Assembly (NCBI RefSeq): GCF_050847355.1
Contig: NZ_CP193759.1
Span: forward strand, 265,296-329,295
DNA length: 64,000 nt
Direction: 5' to 3'
Source of the DNA: Limimaricola sp027213785
GTDB taxonomy: Bacteria; Pseudomonadota; Alphaproteobacteria; Rhodobacterales; Rhodobacteraceae
Numbering within the stretch: the first letter of the stretch is position 1; every line of letters starts with the position of its first letter. This document shows, in pieces, positions 9,192 through 18,186 of this stretch. A program made the position numbers and the translations under genes. The notes beneath the pieces were generated by a model. That model made no database searches, was not told the DNA's origin, and saw nothing but the letters and a program-made list of their open reading frames with translations.

Positions 9192-9644
9192 CACCACGAA
9201 TTCACCGATACGATGCGGGCTGCGGCCCTTGCGCGCGATACGGCGATATGGCGCGACATCCGGCCAAAGCGGGTGGAGGCGCGTAGAACTCACCTGAAAA
9301 TTCACGAGGTGGCCGGGCAGTCCGAACCTTCCTCACTGCTGATCAAGTGCCAGCAGGGGGCTGGCCTGTCAGGCGAGACACCGGCCCGTCTGCGCCCACA
9401 CCAGTCGAAATTCGACCTCCTGCGGGGGCTTTGGCGGCAAGCCTTGGCGGGGCGGCGGCGCTCGACCCTACGCCTCCAACAGCTCCTCTCGGTGTCCGAA
9501 CGGGCACGCGATACGTCCCCGCAATCCGTGCTCCGACCTGAGACCGCAATTGCCAGATGGCAATTTCGACCGGGTCGGGAACATGACCACCTGTCACGGC
9601 GCGAGGAATGTGCGAGCATGTTGCCGTTGGCGCGAGGGGGTCGC
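9192..9644. other. intergenic region without recognised gene
   Basis: About 450 bases. The frame of the next gene stays open through it, but the translation is Arg-rich and unlike any family I know. It contains the palindrome at 9551-9564. A promoter for the downstream exported protein is expected here but I cannot point to one. Confidence 0.4.
9551..9564. repeat. TTGCCA-GA-TGGCAA palindrome, copy 1
   Basis: 14-bp palindrome with a free central dinucleotide, one of five exact matches to TTGCCA-NN-TGGCAA in the window (others at 12432, 37173, 62512 and 62611). It lies 80 bases upstream of the SH3-like gene. Either a regulator operator or a partition-type site; see findings. Confidence 0.7.
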
Positions 9645-10409
9645 ATGTCCCGCTATCCGGCCGCATCGTGTGGATGGACCGACGAGCTGTCGGCACGTTC
9701 CCGCACCGGTTCCTGCAATCGTGCAGTTGGTGCGCTGGCAGCCCTGTTCCTGCTCGTCATGCTTACGCACGGCAACGCGCAGGTCGCCCTGCCGCCGGAC
9801 GGTGAAATCGTGGCAGACGGCGCCTTGGCTTCTCCTGAGAATGGCGGCCTGCGGCGCTGGCGCGTTTCGGCGGGCACTCCGGTGGCCCTGCGTAATGATC
9901 CGGATGCGGAAGCGCCTCCCTTGGCCACCCTTGAAAGCGGCGACATCCTGACCGGCCATGGCTGCCTGCGGGTCGAGGCAGGGACATGGTGCGAGGTCCA
10001 GAGCATCGCCGGCGGCCCGCGCGGCTTTGTTCCCGCCGAGCATCTCGCGCCCGTGGCAGGTCCCGACGGCATCGTCGCCCGCGGCATCGACGACACGCCC
10101 CGGCGCGCGCGGCGGGGCGATTTCGACGTATCGGGAGAGATCGCCTGCGCGCAGGACCGGCATCTGCCCATGGCCAGCTGCATGGCCAATGTGGCGCGAA
10201 GCGGCGGCGGAGATGCCACGGTCGTGGCGACATTCCCGAACGGTTTCCGGCGCAGGCTCCATTTCGGGCACGGGATGTTCCTGCGCGGCGATGCCACGAT
10301 GTCGGGCGTCGGGACGGACACGGCGTGGTGGCTGGAGGGCGGCATGCATTTCATCCGCGTCGACGATCAGCGCTTCGAGATACCCGACGCGATGATCGTC
10401 GCCCGCTAA
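9645..10409 (+). CDS. exported SH3-like domain protein
   Basis: 254 residues. A basic N-terminus and the hydrophobic segment VGALAALFLLVMLTHGNAQV (about 28-47) form a signal peptide, so the product is periplasmic. Next comes an SH3b-like repeat (about 70-130, LRNDPDAEAPPLATLESGDI with GCLRVEAGTWCEV) with a cysteine pair, then a C-terminal domain (about 155-250) with two further cysteines (IACAQD, ASCMAN). SH3b domains bind cell wall or protein ligands. An in-frame ATG at 9618 is an alternative start; 9645 gives the more usual signal length. Function unknown. Confidence 0.65.
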   Translation: MSRYPAASCGWTDELSARSRTGSCNRAVGALAALFLLVMLTHGNAQVALPPDGEIVADGALASPENGGLRRWRVSAGTPVALRNDPDAEAPPLATLESGDILTGHGCLRVEAGTWCEVQSIAGGPRGFVPAEHLAPVAGPDGIVARGIDDTPRRARRGDFDVSGEIACAQDRHLPMASCMANVARSGGGDATVVATFPNGFRRRLHFGHGMFLRGDATMSGVGTDTAWWLEGGMHFIRVDDQRFEIPDAMIVAR

Positions 10410-10479
10410 CGCATGAATGGCGCGACGGGGCGCTTGCCGCAGGCCCCGCGCCGCCCGAAGACGGCGCGATGCGCCGCGA

Positions 10480-11775
10480 TCAGCTGCCCGGCGTGAGCTT
10501 GTGGATCATGCCCTCGTCCACCGCGGTATAGAGGCTGCCATCCGGGCCGAGCACGACCGAGCGGAAGCGGCCCGCCTCCATCGGCAGCGTCATCTCGGTG
10601 ACGTCCACGACCTCGGTGCCATCCTCGTTGAACTCGACCACGTCGATCCGCTGGCCGATCGGCGTGCCGCCGAAGCCGATCCCCATGACGCCGACCACCA
10701 TGGCGCCGTTCCAGTCGCCCCACTGCTCGCCCTCGAGGAAGACGGCGGAGGAGGTACCCTGCGACCAGCCATTGTTGGTCCAGACCGGCGGCATCGCGTC
10801 GGGATAGGTGTCGAAATCGGTCATCGGCATGAAGGCCGCCCGCTCGTAGCGGTTCATCCCCTCGTTCTGGTTCGGCATGTAGCCGCAATAATCGTCCGGG
10901 CAGTCGCCGCGACCGGCCATGTTCGGACGCGGGTCCCAGCCGGCATTGCCACCATTCGTCAGCACCGTGATCTCATCGGAGTGCCACGGCCCGTGCTCGG
11001 CGGTGATCGCCGCGCCGGACCCGGGGTGGAAGGCGATGCCCTGCACGTTGCGGTGGCCGTAGGTATAGGTGCGCGGGTCGAAGCCCTCGGGCGGGCTGTT
11101 CTCGGGATGCGCGTTGCCATCCGTGTCGATGCGCAGCACCTTCGATCCCATCATCGTCGGGCTTTGCGGGACCTCCTCGTTGTGGTTGTCACCGGTGGTC
11201 AGCCAGAGCGCGCCGTCGGGACCGAAGCGCACCCGGCCGCCATTATGCGCGCCCGGCCCGCCGAACGGGTGATCCGAGGCCTCCATCTTGTAGGGCACGT
11301 CGTCGACGATGTCGGTCCGGTCCGACACGCCGGTGAAATCCTCGTTCACCGCGAGACGCATCAGCCGGTTCGTATGCGGCTCCGACATGTTCGAGGTCGA
11401 ATAGACATAGATGCGCCGGTTGTTCGCGAAGTCCGGATCGACGGCGACGCCCTGCATGCCGGCCTGGCCCTCGCAGAACAGGTCGTCCGCGGTTTCCGGA
11501 TAGCCCTCGCTGCCGGTCATGCCGAGCAGCGGGTTGACGGTGCCGTCGGGCATGCGCACCGACAGGCCCTTGCATTTCTCGGTGAAGAACATCGTGCCGT
11601 CATCGAGCAGCGCCATGTCCCAGGGGTTCTCGAGCCCGTCGAGCACCATCTCGTGCTGCAGGCTGGTGGTGTTCATGCCCGACTGGCCAAGGGCCGGGAT
11701 CGGGACAATCATGGCGGCGGCGGCGGCGATCGGCAGCAGGGCAGCCGACAGAGTTCCGTGCGTTGGATAAAGCAT
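10480..11775 (-). CDS. exported PQQ-type (GSDH family) sugar dehydrogenase
   Basis: 431-residue beta-propeller protein of the soluble aldose dehydrogenase/Yli family. A signal peptide ends near ALGQ (about 30). Family landmarks: LENPWDMALLDDG, MQGVAVDPDF, GGRVRFGPDGALWLTTGD, YGHRNVQGIAFHP with ITAEHGP, and a C-terminal GRFRSVVLGPDGSLY. These match the segments that place PQQ and calcium ligands in the family. It would oxidise an aldose or polyol in the periplasm. The ATG at 11775 has GGGAGGAG upstream; an in-frame start at 11841 lacks the signal-peptide logic. A cytochrome c gene lies 190 bases upstream on the same strand and is the likely electron acceptor. Confidence 0.85.
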   Translation of the reverse strand: MLYPTHGTLSAALLPIAAAAAMIVPIPALGQSGMNTTSLQHEMVLDGLENPWDMALLDDGTMFFTEKCKGLSVRMPDGTVNPLLGMTGSEGYPETADDLFCEGQAGMQGVAVDPDFANNRRIYVYSTSNMSEPHTNRLMRLAVNEDFTGVSDRTDIVDDVPYKMEASDHPFGGPGAHNGGRVRFGPDGALWLTTGDNHNEEVPQSPTMMGSKVLRIDTDGNAHPENSPPEGFDPRTYTYGHRNVQGIAFHPGSGAAITAEHGPWHSDEITVLTNGGNAGWDPRPNMAGRGDCPDDYCGYMPNQNEGMNRYERAAFMPMTDFDTYPDAMPPVWTNNGWSQGTSSAVFLEGEQWGDWNGAMVVGVMGIGFGGTPIGQRIDVVEFNEDGTEVVDVTEMTLPMEAGRFRSVVLGPDGSLYTAVDEGMIHKLTPGS

Positions 11776-11965
11776 AGTCTCCTCCCAAGAGCTTGCTGAA
11801 CCGACCCACGATGCGACGAACTCCTCCTGACGCAACGTCAAGCCGGCGCGTCAGAGCCTAGGAGCCCTCGCCCCGAACGGCAACTTCTTTCGGCAGTTAC
11901 GAGACTTGCGGTCAGGATGGACGGCCCCGCACGACGGGATCGCCCCGGGTCAGGACGGACGGTTT

Positions 11966-12388
11966 CTATTCCGGCGGCGCTTCCCCGAACTCCGCCACGA
12001 TGTAGTGCGAGATGTCGAGGATGTCCTGATCCGACAGTTCGGTCGCATGCGGGATCATCAGCATCGAGTTCGGACCGATCTTTTCCCCTTCGCGATAGCG
12101 CTCGAGACGCTCGACGAGGTATTCCACCTCCTTGTCGGAAAGCATGGGATAGCTCGCAACTCCCTGCGCCTTGGGTCCATGGCAGTTCCGGCAGACGCCC
12201 TGATAGGCCTCCTCGCCCGCCACGACATCGGCCTCGATCTCGATATCGGCTTCGGCTTCGGCTTCGGCTTCGGCTTCGGCTTCGGCTTCGGCTTCGATCT
12301 CGGTGCCGGTGTCGGTCTCGGTGTCGAGCGCGAAAGCGGCGCCTCCAGCGGCCATGGCCAGCAAGGTGAGAATGATCGTTGTCTTCAT
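11966..12388 (-). CDS. exported mono-haem cytochrome c with Glu-Ala repeat linker
   Basis: 140 residues. A signal peptide (MKTTIILTLLAMAAGGAAFA) is followed by an acidic low-complexity linker with eight consecutive Glu-Ala pairs (about 31-46), then a cytochrome c domain with haem motif CRNCH near 67 and a methionine-rich stretch NSMLMIPH that can give the distal ligand. It sits upstream of the PQQ-type dehydrogenase on the same strand and probably carries its electrons. The linker is coded by a hexanucleotide microsatellite (12248-12296), so its length may vary between strains. Start ATG at 12388, with GGGAGGC upstream. Confidence 0.85.
   Translation of the reverse strand: MKTTIILTLLAMAAGGAAFALDTETDTGTEIEAEAEAEAEAEAEAEADIEIEADVVAGEEAYQGVCRNCHGPKAQGVASYPMLSDKEVEYLVERLERYREGEKIGPNSMLMIPHATELSDQDILDISHYIVAEFGEAPPE
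12248..12296. repeat. hexanucleotide microsatellite, about eight GGCTTC units
   Basis: Forty-nine bases of uninterrupted GGCTTC repeats (GAAGCC on the coding strand). The unit is six bases long, so slippage changes the cytochrome linker by one Glu-Ala pair at a time without frameshift. Confidence 0.95.
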
Positions 12389-12843
12389 GTGAACTGCCTC
12401 CCTCACAGCGCATGAGACGAACTCGGTATGCTTGCCATGTGGCAATCCAGAGCACGGAGGTCGCCGGATACGAACGCTATCGGTTCCGCCGCACCGGTCA
12501 AGGCGCTTGTCATCGACCGCGCTCGCCCGACAGGGCCAGTGGGTCACTGGCCGAGGCCGGAAACAGCGGCCGTCAAGCGTCCGCCCAGGCCAGGAGGGCG
12601 GTCTCGATCAACTCATGGTCACGCTCTGTTGGCTCACGCGCGCCCGCCTCCCCCATGGGCCTGATTGCCCCGGGCCGCCCAAGCGGGGCTCGCCCCGGAA
12701 ATAGGGGGATACCGCGCCAGCCCCAGAAGGAGCCGCCCGGAGACACGGGCCACCCTCTCCACCCTGAGCAGGCGCGCCAGGCGTTCATGCGCACCGCCCC
12801 CCGTGCCATGGCTTGCCCGAGACCCCGGCGACCGGAAGAGCCC
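12389..12843. other. 455-base region between cytochrome c and histidine kinase genes
   Basis: No gene recognised. It holds the TTGCCA palindrome at 12432-12445, 44 bases upstream of the cytochrome start, and a short GCCCCG/CGGGGC hairpin around 12667-12689 that could end transcription from the kinase gene. Confidence 0.4.
12432..12445. repeat. TTGCCA-TG-TGGCAA palindrome, copy 2
   Basis: Exact copy of the 6+2+6 palindrome, 44 bases before the cytochrome c start codon on the promoter side. The position would suit an operator for the cytochrome/dehydrogenase unit. Confidence 0.7.
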
Positions 12844-14841
12844 TCAGTCGCAGGCCTCGTCGCAGGGGCCGTCCTGCACTGCCGAGAGCGGGCAGCGCAA
12901 TTGCCAGACGAGCCCTTCGCGGTCGTAGTCGATGCTGACCTCTCCCGACATCGACGATGCGGTCAGCTGGTCGAGCACGGTGGTGCCGAAGCCCACCCTT
13001 TCGGGCGGGACCACCGGTGGCCCGCCGATTTCCCGCCAGCCCATGCGGAAGCCGTCCCCTTCGATGTCCCACGAGATCTCGACGCGGCCCGCCTCGTTGC
13101 TCAGGCTTCCGTATTTGGCGGCATTCGTGGCCAGTTCGTGCAGGGCCATCCCGAGCGCCTGCGCCACGGCGGGCGGCACCGTGACGGGGGGGCCGGACAG
13201 CACGACGCGCTGCCCGAGCGCGCCGAAATGACCCACCTGCCCCTGCACCAGATCGGCGAGGCTGACGCGTCGCCACTCGTTGTTCACGAGGAGATCCTGG
13301 TTCGCGGCGAGCGCCTGCAGGCGCTCGCGGAAGGTCTCGACGAAATCCCTAGGCGAGCGCGACGCGGTCTGCCGCGCGATCACCTGCACGATCGAGAGCA
13401 GGTTCTTGCTGCGGTGGTTCACCTCGCGCATGAGCATGTGCCGCAGCGCCTCGGAGCGCTTGCGCTCGGTGATGTCCTGGATGACCTTGATCAGGTAATC
13501 GATCCGACCCTCGGCATCGCGCACGCAGCTGACCGTGGTGTGGCCCCAGACGGGCTGGCCGTCCTTGTGGACATACCGCTTCTCCAGCTCGTACTCCTCG
13601 GCCTTGCCGGCCGCGAGCTGGCCCCGGGCCGCCTCGCCCATGGCCCGATCGGCCGGGTGGGTGAACTCGTCGAGCGGGTGCCCCTCCATCTCCCCGACCT
13701 CGTGGCCGAGCATCCGCGCCAGGCTGTCATTGACCCGCACCAGCGTCCCGTCCCCGCCGACGATGCTGATGCCGACGCCCGCGTTCTGGAACGTCGCCTT
13801 GAAGCGGCGCTCGGCCGCCTCGATGGCGCGGGTCCGCTCGACCACGCGGGCTTCGAGCTCGTCGTTGACGCGGGCCAGCTCGCGCAGCGCCCGCCGCTGC
13901 TGCCGGATGATCGCCGCCACGATGAGCCCGGTCGAGGCGGCCACGAGAATGAGCGCCTGCAGCTTGGCGTGCAGCATGGCGATGCCCGCGGCCGAGAGCG
14001 GCGCGTTCTGGAAGTTCTGCGCATACATGCCGATGGCCAGCGTCAGCAGCAGCACGGCGAGCGCGACGCCGCGAAACTCGAACCGCAGCGCCGCCCAGAG
14101 GATCGGGACCGGCAGGAGAAAGGCGAATTCGGCGCCGTTCGACAGCACCCACAGGCTCAGCCCCGACAGGACGACCCCGATGGCGACGGCCTCGGCGGCC
14201 TGCCTCGCGCTCGGCCACGCCTTTTCGCGCCAGGCATTGGCGGCCGAGATGACCAGCGGGGTCGCGATCAGGATGCCGGTCGCGTCGCCGAGCCACCAGG
14301 CCGGCCAGGTCGTGGTGAACGGGTTGGTCCCCGCGGCGGCCTCGACCGCGCTGCCCAGCGTCGCGCTGACGACCGGCGCCGCCAGCACGCCGATGGCAAG
14401 GAAGGCCAGCACCTGGCGCAGCGTGGCAAAGCGGCGGATCGGCGCCTTCAGGTCCGGCGCGAGCAGGAGCGCGGCCGTGACGACCGCCGCGGCGTTCGCC
14501 ACGATATATCCCAACGCCCAGATCAGCGGGTTGTGATACCAGAGCGCGTTGCCGGTCAGCTCACCGAGGGCGCCGATCCCGATCCACCAGCCCCAGCTCC
14601 GTCGCGGCTGCGTCAAGAGCATCGCGAGAACGACGCCGTTCGGCGGCCAGAGGGTGATCGGCATGTCCGGGATGACCACCATCCAGCGGCCGAAGCCGAC
14701 CGAGAGCATGTAGGTGATGTAGAAAAGGACAAGTTTCGCGCCGCCGGGGCTGCCGGAGAACAGACTCGACCTCATGCGCAGCAATACACCGCGATGCCCG
14801 TGGCCCCCGTGGCCGTTCGACGTGTCGGTAGCGGACGCCAT
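12844..14841 (-). CDS. MASE1-PAS-HWE family sensor histidine kinase
   Basis: 665 residues. About eight N-terminal membrane helices (roughly 35-300) form a MASE1 sensor (LWPPNGVVLAMLL, WLGDATGILIATPL). A short coiled coil and a PAS domain (about 345-455) follow, then an HWE-type kinase: MREVNHRSKNLLS with the phospho-acceptor His near 470, HELATNAAKYGSLS (N-box, about 570) and GFGTTVLDQL (G-box). HWE kinases are common in alphaproteobacteria and often signal to the general stress response. No response regulator is adjacent. The ATG at 14841 is favoured by GGAGGGG upstream; a 35-residue longer form from 14946 is possible. Confidence 0.88.
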   Translation of the reverse strand: MASATDTSNGHGGHGHRGVLLRMRSSLFSGSPGGAKLVLFYITYMLSVGFGRWMVVIPDMPITLWPPNGVVLAMLLTQPRRSWGWWIGIGALGELTGNALWYHNPLIWALGYIVANAAAVVTAALLLAPDLKAPIRRFATLRQVLAFLAIGVLAAPVVSATLGSAVEAAAGTNPFTTTWPAWWLGDATGILIATPLVISAANAWREKAWPSARQAAEAVAIGVVLSGLSLWVLSNGAEFAFLLPVPILWAALRFEFRGVALAVLLLTLAIGMYAQNFQNAPLSAAGIAMLHAKLQALILVAASTGLIVAAIIRQQRRALRELARVNDELEARVVERTRAIEAAERRFKATFQNAGVGISIVGGDGTLVRVNDSLARMLGHEVGEMEGHPLDEFTHPADRAMGEAARGQLAAGKAEEYELEKRYVHKDGQPVWGHTTVSCVRDAEGRIDYLIKVIQDITERKRSEALRHMLMREVNHRSKNLLSIVQVIARQTASRSPRDFVETFRERLQALAANQDLLVNNEWRRVSLADLVQGQVGHFGALGQRVVLSGPPVTVPPAVAQALGMALHELATNAAKYGSLSNEAGRVEISWDIEGDGFRMGWREIGGPPVVPPERVGFGTTVLDQLTASSMSGEVSIDYDREGLVWQLRCPLSAVQDGPCDEACD

Positions 14842-15049
14842 GCGATCTCGTTCCCCTCCAGGAAAGAACCCAACGCCCGTGACACGGGGCACATGCAATC
14901 CGGCTCGTGAACCGGCAACGACCGGCCGCCCGATATGGATTGGCATCCTTCTGTCTTAGGGCCGAGAGATCAAGAGCGGAAGCGTGTGCCGCCTTGACGG
15001 CGCGGTATCGAACCGCGGAAGTTGAAGCTTCCCTGAAGGCGGTGATGCG

Positions 15050-16603
15050 ATGACCCAGCTCGTTCAGCCTCGTCTCGTGAACCCGCCCGAGGGCGATCCC
15101 GGCCTCTATCTCGATTTCCGCTTCGGCCGCCGCGCCCTGCTGTTCGACCTCGGCGATCTCGCGCCGCTTACGCCGCGCGAGCTGCTGCGCGTCAGCCACG
15201 CCTTCGTCTCGCATGCCCATATGGATCATGTCGCGGGCTTCGACCGCCTGTTGCGGCTGCGGCTGCATCGGCCGCGCCCGCTCACCATCATCGGCCCCGA
15301 AGGGTTCCTGCGGCAGACCGGGAACCGCTTGGGCGCCTTCACCTGGAACCTGCTCGACGAAAGCTCCGTCGATTTCCGCCTCACGGTGCAGGAATGCGAC
15401 GGCAGCCAGATCTCGGCCGCGGCGGAATTCCGCGCCCGGGAGGCGTTTCGCCGCCGCGACCTCGCCCCGCCCGCCCTCGATCCCGGTCTCGTCCTTGCCG
15501 AGACCGATTTCACCGTCGAGGCCACGGCCCTCGACCACAAGGTGCCCTCGCTCGGCTTCGCCCTGCAGGAGCGGCTGCGGGTCAATGTCTGGCGCAGCGC
15601 GCTCGACGCGCGCGGCCTGCCGGTGGGCCCGTGGATCGATGCGGCCAAGACCGCCATCCGCTCGGGGGCGCCCGATGAGGGGTGCATCGAGATCCCCGGC
15701 CACGGGGCCATGCGGCTCGGCGATCTGCGCGGCAGCGTCCTGCAGGTCGGGGCCGGGCAGCGGGTGGCCTATGTCACCGACGCCGCCGACACCGCCGCGA
15801 ACCGCGACCGGATCGTCGCGCTGGCCCGCGATGCCGACCATCTCTTCATCGAAGCCGCGTTTCTCGAAGCCGATCGCGACCTCGCCACGGCCACGGCGCA
15901 CTTGACCGCCCGTAGCGCCGGAGAGCTGGCCCGCGCCGCCGGGGCCCGCCGGGTGTCCGGCTTTCACCACTCGGCCCGCTACAGCGAAGACGCGGGGCTG
16001 CTCGCCGCCGAACTCGCCGCCGCGGCCGATCCCGATGCGGCGACCGGCGCCGACGACCCGCCCGCATCCGTCGCGAACGGAGAGCCGAACTGGGTCCGGC
16101 GATGGCTGCGAAGTGGTCTTTCGACCGAGGCCGCGCTCATCCGTTTCGACGGGCTGCCCTGCATCGACACGGGCGACCTCATCGGCAGCTGGCGGGGGGC
16201 GGGACTGCCGACCGGCCACCCGCTCGACGGCCTGCTCGAATGCCTCGGCTGGCGCGGCAAGCGCTTCGAAAGCGAGGACCGCGTCGATCCGCTGATCTTC
16301 GAGCCCGGGGTGAGGCTCGACCCCGCGCGCCTGCCGATGAAGACGGCGCTGCGCTGGCCCCGGCTCGCGCAGAGCCGCCTGAGCCGCGCGGGCTTCGTTC
16401 TGCTGCGCCCGGCGCTGCGCGCGCATGGCCCGGCGGCGCATCTCGCCCCGATCCGGTTTCGCGGCTGCACCAGCGCGGCGATGATCTACGACCGCCAGCC
16501 GATCACCGACCACTTCCGCCGGATCGACGCGACCCGCGTCCTCGGCCTGATGCAGACGCGCATGGCGCCCCCGTATTTCTTCCTGCTCAGGGCCGAGGAA
16601 TGA
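15050..16603 (+). CDS. metallo-beta-lactamase (RNase Z-like) fused to GXWXG/DUF4334
   Basis: 517 residues, two modules. Residues about 1-315 are an MBL-fold hydrolase of the RNase Z type: SHAHMDHVAGFD supplies the HxHxDH metal motif, with YVTDAAD and SGFHHSARY providing later ligands. Residues about 345-517 are a GXWXG domain (GDLIGSWRGAG near 375) plus DUF4334 (FRGCTSAAMIYDRQPITDHF and a VLGLMQTRMAPPYFFLL end). GXWXG/DUF4334 proteins are normally free-standing, about 170-190 residues. The junction (about 316-344) is Ala/Asp-rich, with no stop or frameshift. The MBL part probably cleaves a nucleotide-like or ester substrate; the C-terminal role is unknown. Confidence 0.8.
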   Translation: MTQLVQPRLVNPPEGDPGLYLDFRFGRRALLFDLGDLAPLTPRELLRVSHAFVSHAHMDHVAGFDRLLRLRLHRPRPLTIIGPEGFLRQTGNRLGAFTWNLLDESSVDFRLTVQECDGSQISAAAEFRAREAFRRRDLAPPALDPGLVLAETDFTVEATALDHKVPSLGFALQERLRVNVWRSALDARGLPVGPWIDAAKTAIRSGAPDEGCIEIPGHGAMRLGDLRGSVLQVGAGQRVAYVTDAADTAANRDRIVALARDADHLFIEAAFLEADRDLATATAHLTARSAGELARAAGARRVSGFHHSARYSEDAGLLAAELAAAADPDAATGADDPPASVANGEPNWVRRWLRSGLSTEAALIRFDGLPCIDTGDLIGSWRGAGLPTGHPLDGLLECLGWRGKRFESEDRVDPLIFEPGVRLDPARLPMKTALRWPRLAQSRLSRAGFVLLRPALRAHGPAAHLAPIRFRGCTSAAMIYDRQPITDHFRRIDATRVLGLMQTRMAPPYFFLLRAEE

Positions 16604-16630
16604 CGGCGCGCGGTCGCGCCATCGGGCCCA

Positions 16631-17404
16631 TCACTCCCGGCGCTTCGCACCCAGCTCGTGCAGCCGGGTCGTGATCGCCTTGGGGGTCACCCCCGAGAAC
16701 AGGCTGACGAGCTTGCTCTCCGGGCCGGGCACCACGTCCACCTTGCCCGCCATCATCGCATCCCAGCCCTTGCGCGCCACCATGGCCGCGTCCCGTTTGG
16801 GCATGTCGTGCAGCAGCGTGCCCTCCAGCCCCTTGTCGTAGATCGGCGTGTCGACCGGCCCCGGCATCAGGCAGGTGATCGTCACACCGGTCTCCCTGAA
16901 CTCGTCCGACAGCGCCCAGGCGAGCCCGTTCACATAGGCCTTGGTCGCGTTGTAGACGGCGTTGTACGGCCCCGGCACCTGCCCGGCGATCGAACCGGTG
17001 ACGAGGATCCGCCCCCTGCCCTGCGCCCGCATCACGCGCCCGACCCTGTGGATCATCGAGGTGGTCTGCTTGACGTTGAGGTCGATGCGCTCAGCGATGT
17101 CTTCCCATTTCTGCTCGACAAAGGGATCGCCGAGCGCCAGCCCGGCATTGGCGAAGAACAGCTCGATCTCCCGCCCCTCCAGGCGCGACCAGAGCTCCTC
17201 CACCCCCTGGCGCGTCGAGAGATCGGCGCGCACCGCCTCGACCTCTCCGCCAAGACGGCGCAGCTGCTCGGCGGCCTGCTCCAATGCCTCGCCATGGGCG
17301 CAGATGACGAGGGCATGGTCCTCCTCGACCGCGATTCGGGCGAGCTGGTAGCCGATCCCCGAAGAACCGCCGGTGATGACCGCGAGTCCCTTGCCCTTCA
17401 TCAT
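16631..17404 (-). CDS. short-chain dehydrogenase/reductase, paralogue B
   Basis: 257-residue classical SDR. Rossmann motif TGGSSGIG (about 11-18), FANAG, active-site serine in VTGSIAG and YNATK (Tyr-x3-Lys). Its start overlaps the stop of the upstream SDR by 4 bases, so the two are translationally coupled. They share layout and many motifs (ITGSIAG/VTGSIAG, AVYNATKAY, VTITCL.PGPVDT), showing a tandem duplication. NAD(P)-dependent oxidoreductase; the substrate cannot be told from sequence. Confidence 0.85.
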   Translation of the reverse strand: MMKGKGLAVITGGSSGIGYQLARIAVEEDHALVICAHGEALEQAAEQLRRLGGEVEAVRADLSTRQGVEELWSRLEGREIELFFANAGLALGDPFVEQKWEDIAERIDLNVKQTTSMIHRVGRVMRAQGRGRILVTGSIAGQVPGPYNAVYNATKAYVNGLAWALSDEFRETGVTITCLMPGPVDTPIYDKGLEGTLLHDMPKRDAAMVARKGWDAMMAGKVDVVPGPESKLVSLFSGVTPKAITTRLHELGAKRRE

Positions 17405-18186
17405 TTCTCTCCCTCGGGCTTGGCCATGCGGCGATGCAGCTGCGCCAGCACGGCTTCGGGCAGCACGCCGGTCAGCGCCGCCTGCACCTTGTTCATGAAG
17501 CCCGAGGTCAGGCCGGACTCCCCCTTCATCATCGCCTCGTAGCCATCGCGCGCGACCTTGGCCGGATCGGCCTTGTTCTCGTCCTGCCCGACCGGCGTGT
17601 CCTCCATATGGGCGCGCTCGAAAAAGCGCGTGTCGACGGGGCCGGGGCGCAGGCAGGTGATCGTGACGCCGCTATCCTCGATCTCCGATCCCAGCCCCAG
17701 CGACAGGTTGTCGAGATAGGCCTTGGTGGCGTTGTAGACGGCCTGGTAGCTGCCCGGGATCATCCCGGCGATCGAGCCGGTGACCAGCACCCGTCCCTCG
17801 CCCCGCGCCACCATGTCCCGCAGCACCCGGTGCAGCGTCGCGGTGGTGCCCTTGACGTTCAGGTCGATCACCCGCGCGATCTCGTCCCATTCCTGATCGA
17901 GAAAGGCGTGACCGAGACCGACACCGGCATTGGCCATGAAATAGTCGACCCGGCGCGTGCCGATCCGCTCGAACAGCTCCGCCACCCCCTGCGCGGTCGC
18001 GAGATCGGCGCGCAGCGTCTCGACCGGGGCTCCGGCGGTCGAGAGCCTTGCCCCCGCCGCCTCGATCCCGGCCTCATCGGCCACGCTCAGCACGTCGTGC
18101 CCATCCTCCGCCGCCAACCGCGCCAGTTCGAAGCCGATCCCGGACGAGGCACCGGTGACGACCGCGAAACGCCCCGTCCGTTTCAT
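17401..18186 (-). CDS. short-chain dehydrogenase/reductase, paralogue A
   Basis: 261-residue classical SDR with TGASSGIG near residue 12, MANAGVG, VTGSIAG and YNATK active site. First full-size gene of a small operon with paralogue B. The ATG at 18186 overlaps the stop of an upstream 47-codon ORF by 4 bases. The C-terminus (about 200-261) is an extension of the type seen in SDRs annotated as lipid or steroid reductases. Substrate unknown. Confidence 0.85.
   Translation of the reverse strand: MKRTGRFAVVTGASSGIGFELARLAAEDGHDVLSVADEAGIEAAGARLSTAGAPVETLRADLATAQGVAELFERIGTRRVDYFMANAGVGLGHAFLDQEWDEIARVIDLNVKGTTATLHRVLRDMVARGEGRVLVTGSIAGMIPGSYQAVYNATKAYLDNLSLGLGSEIEDSGVTITCLRPGPVDTRFFERAHMEDTPVGQDENKADPAKVARDGYEAMMKGESGLTSGFMNKVQAALTGVLPEAVLAQLHRRMAKPEGEK

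Noticed and set aside
9213..9644. N-terminal extension of the SH3-like protein
   Set aside because: The frame is open, but the translation is Arg-rich without homology, and the signal peptide would then be internal.
12248..12296. CRISPR-like or tandem repeat array
   Set aside because: Units are 6 bases without spacers and encode Glu-Ala pairs in a cytochrome; it is a coding microsatellite.
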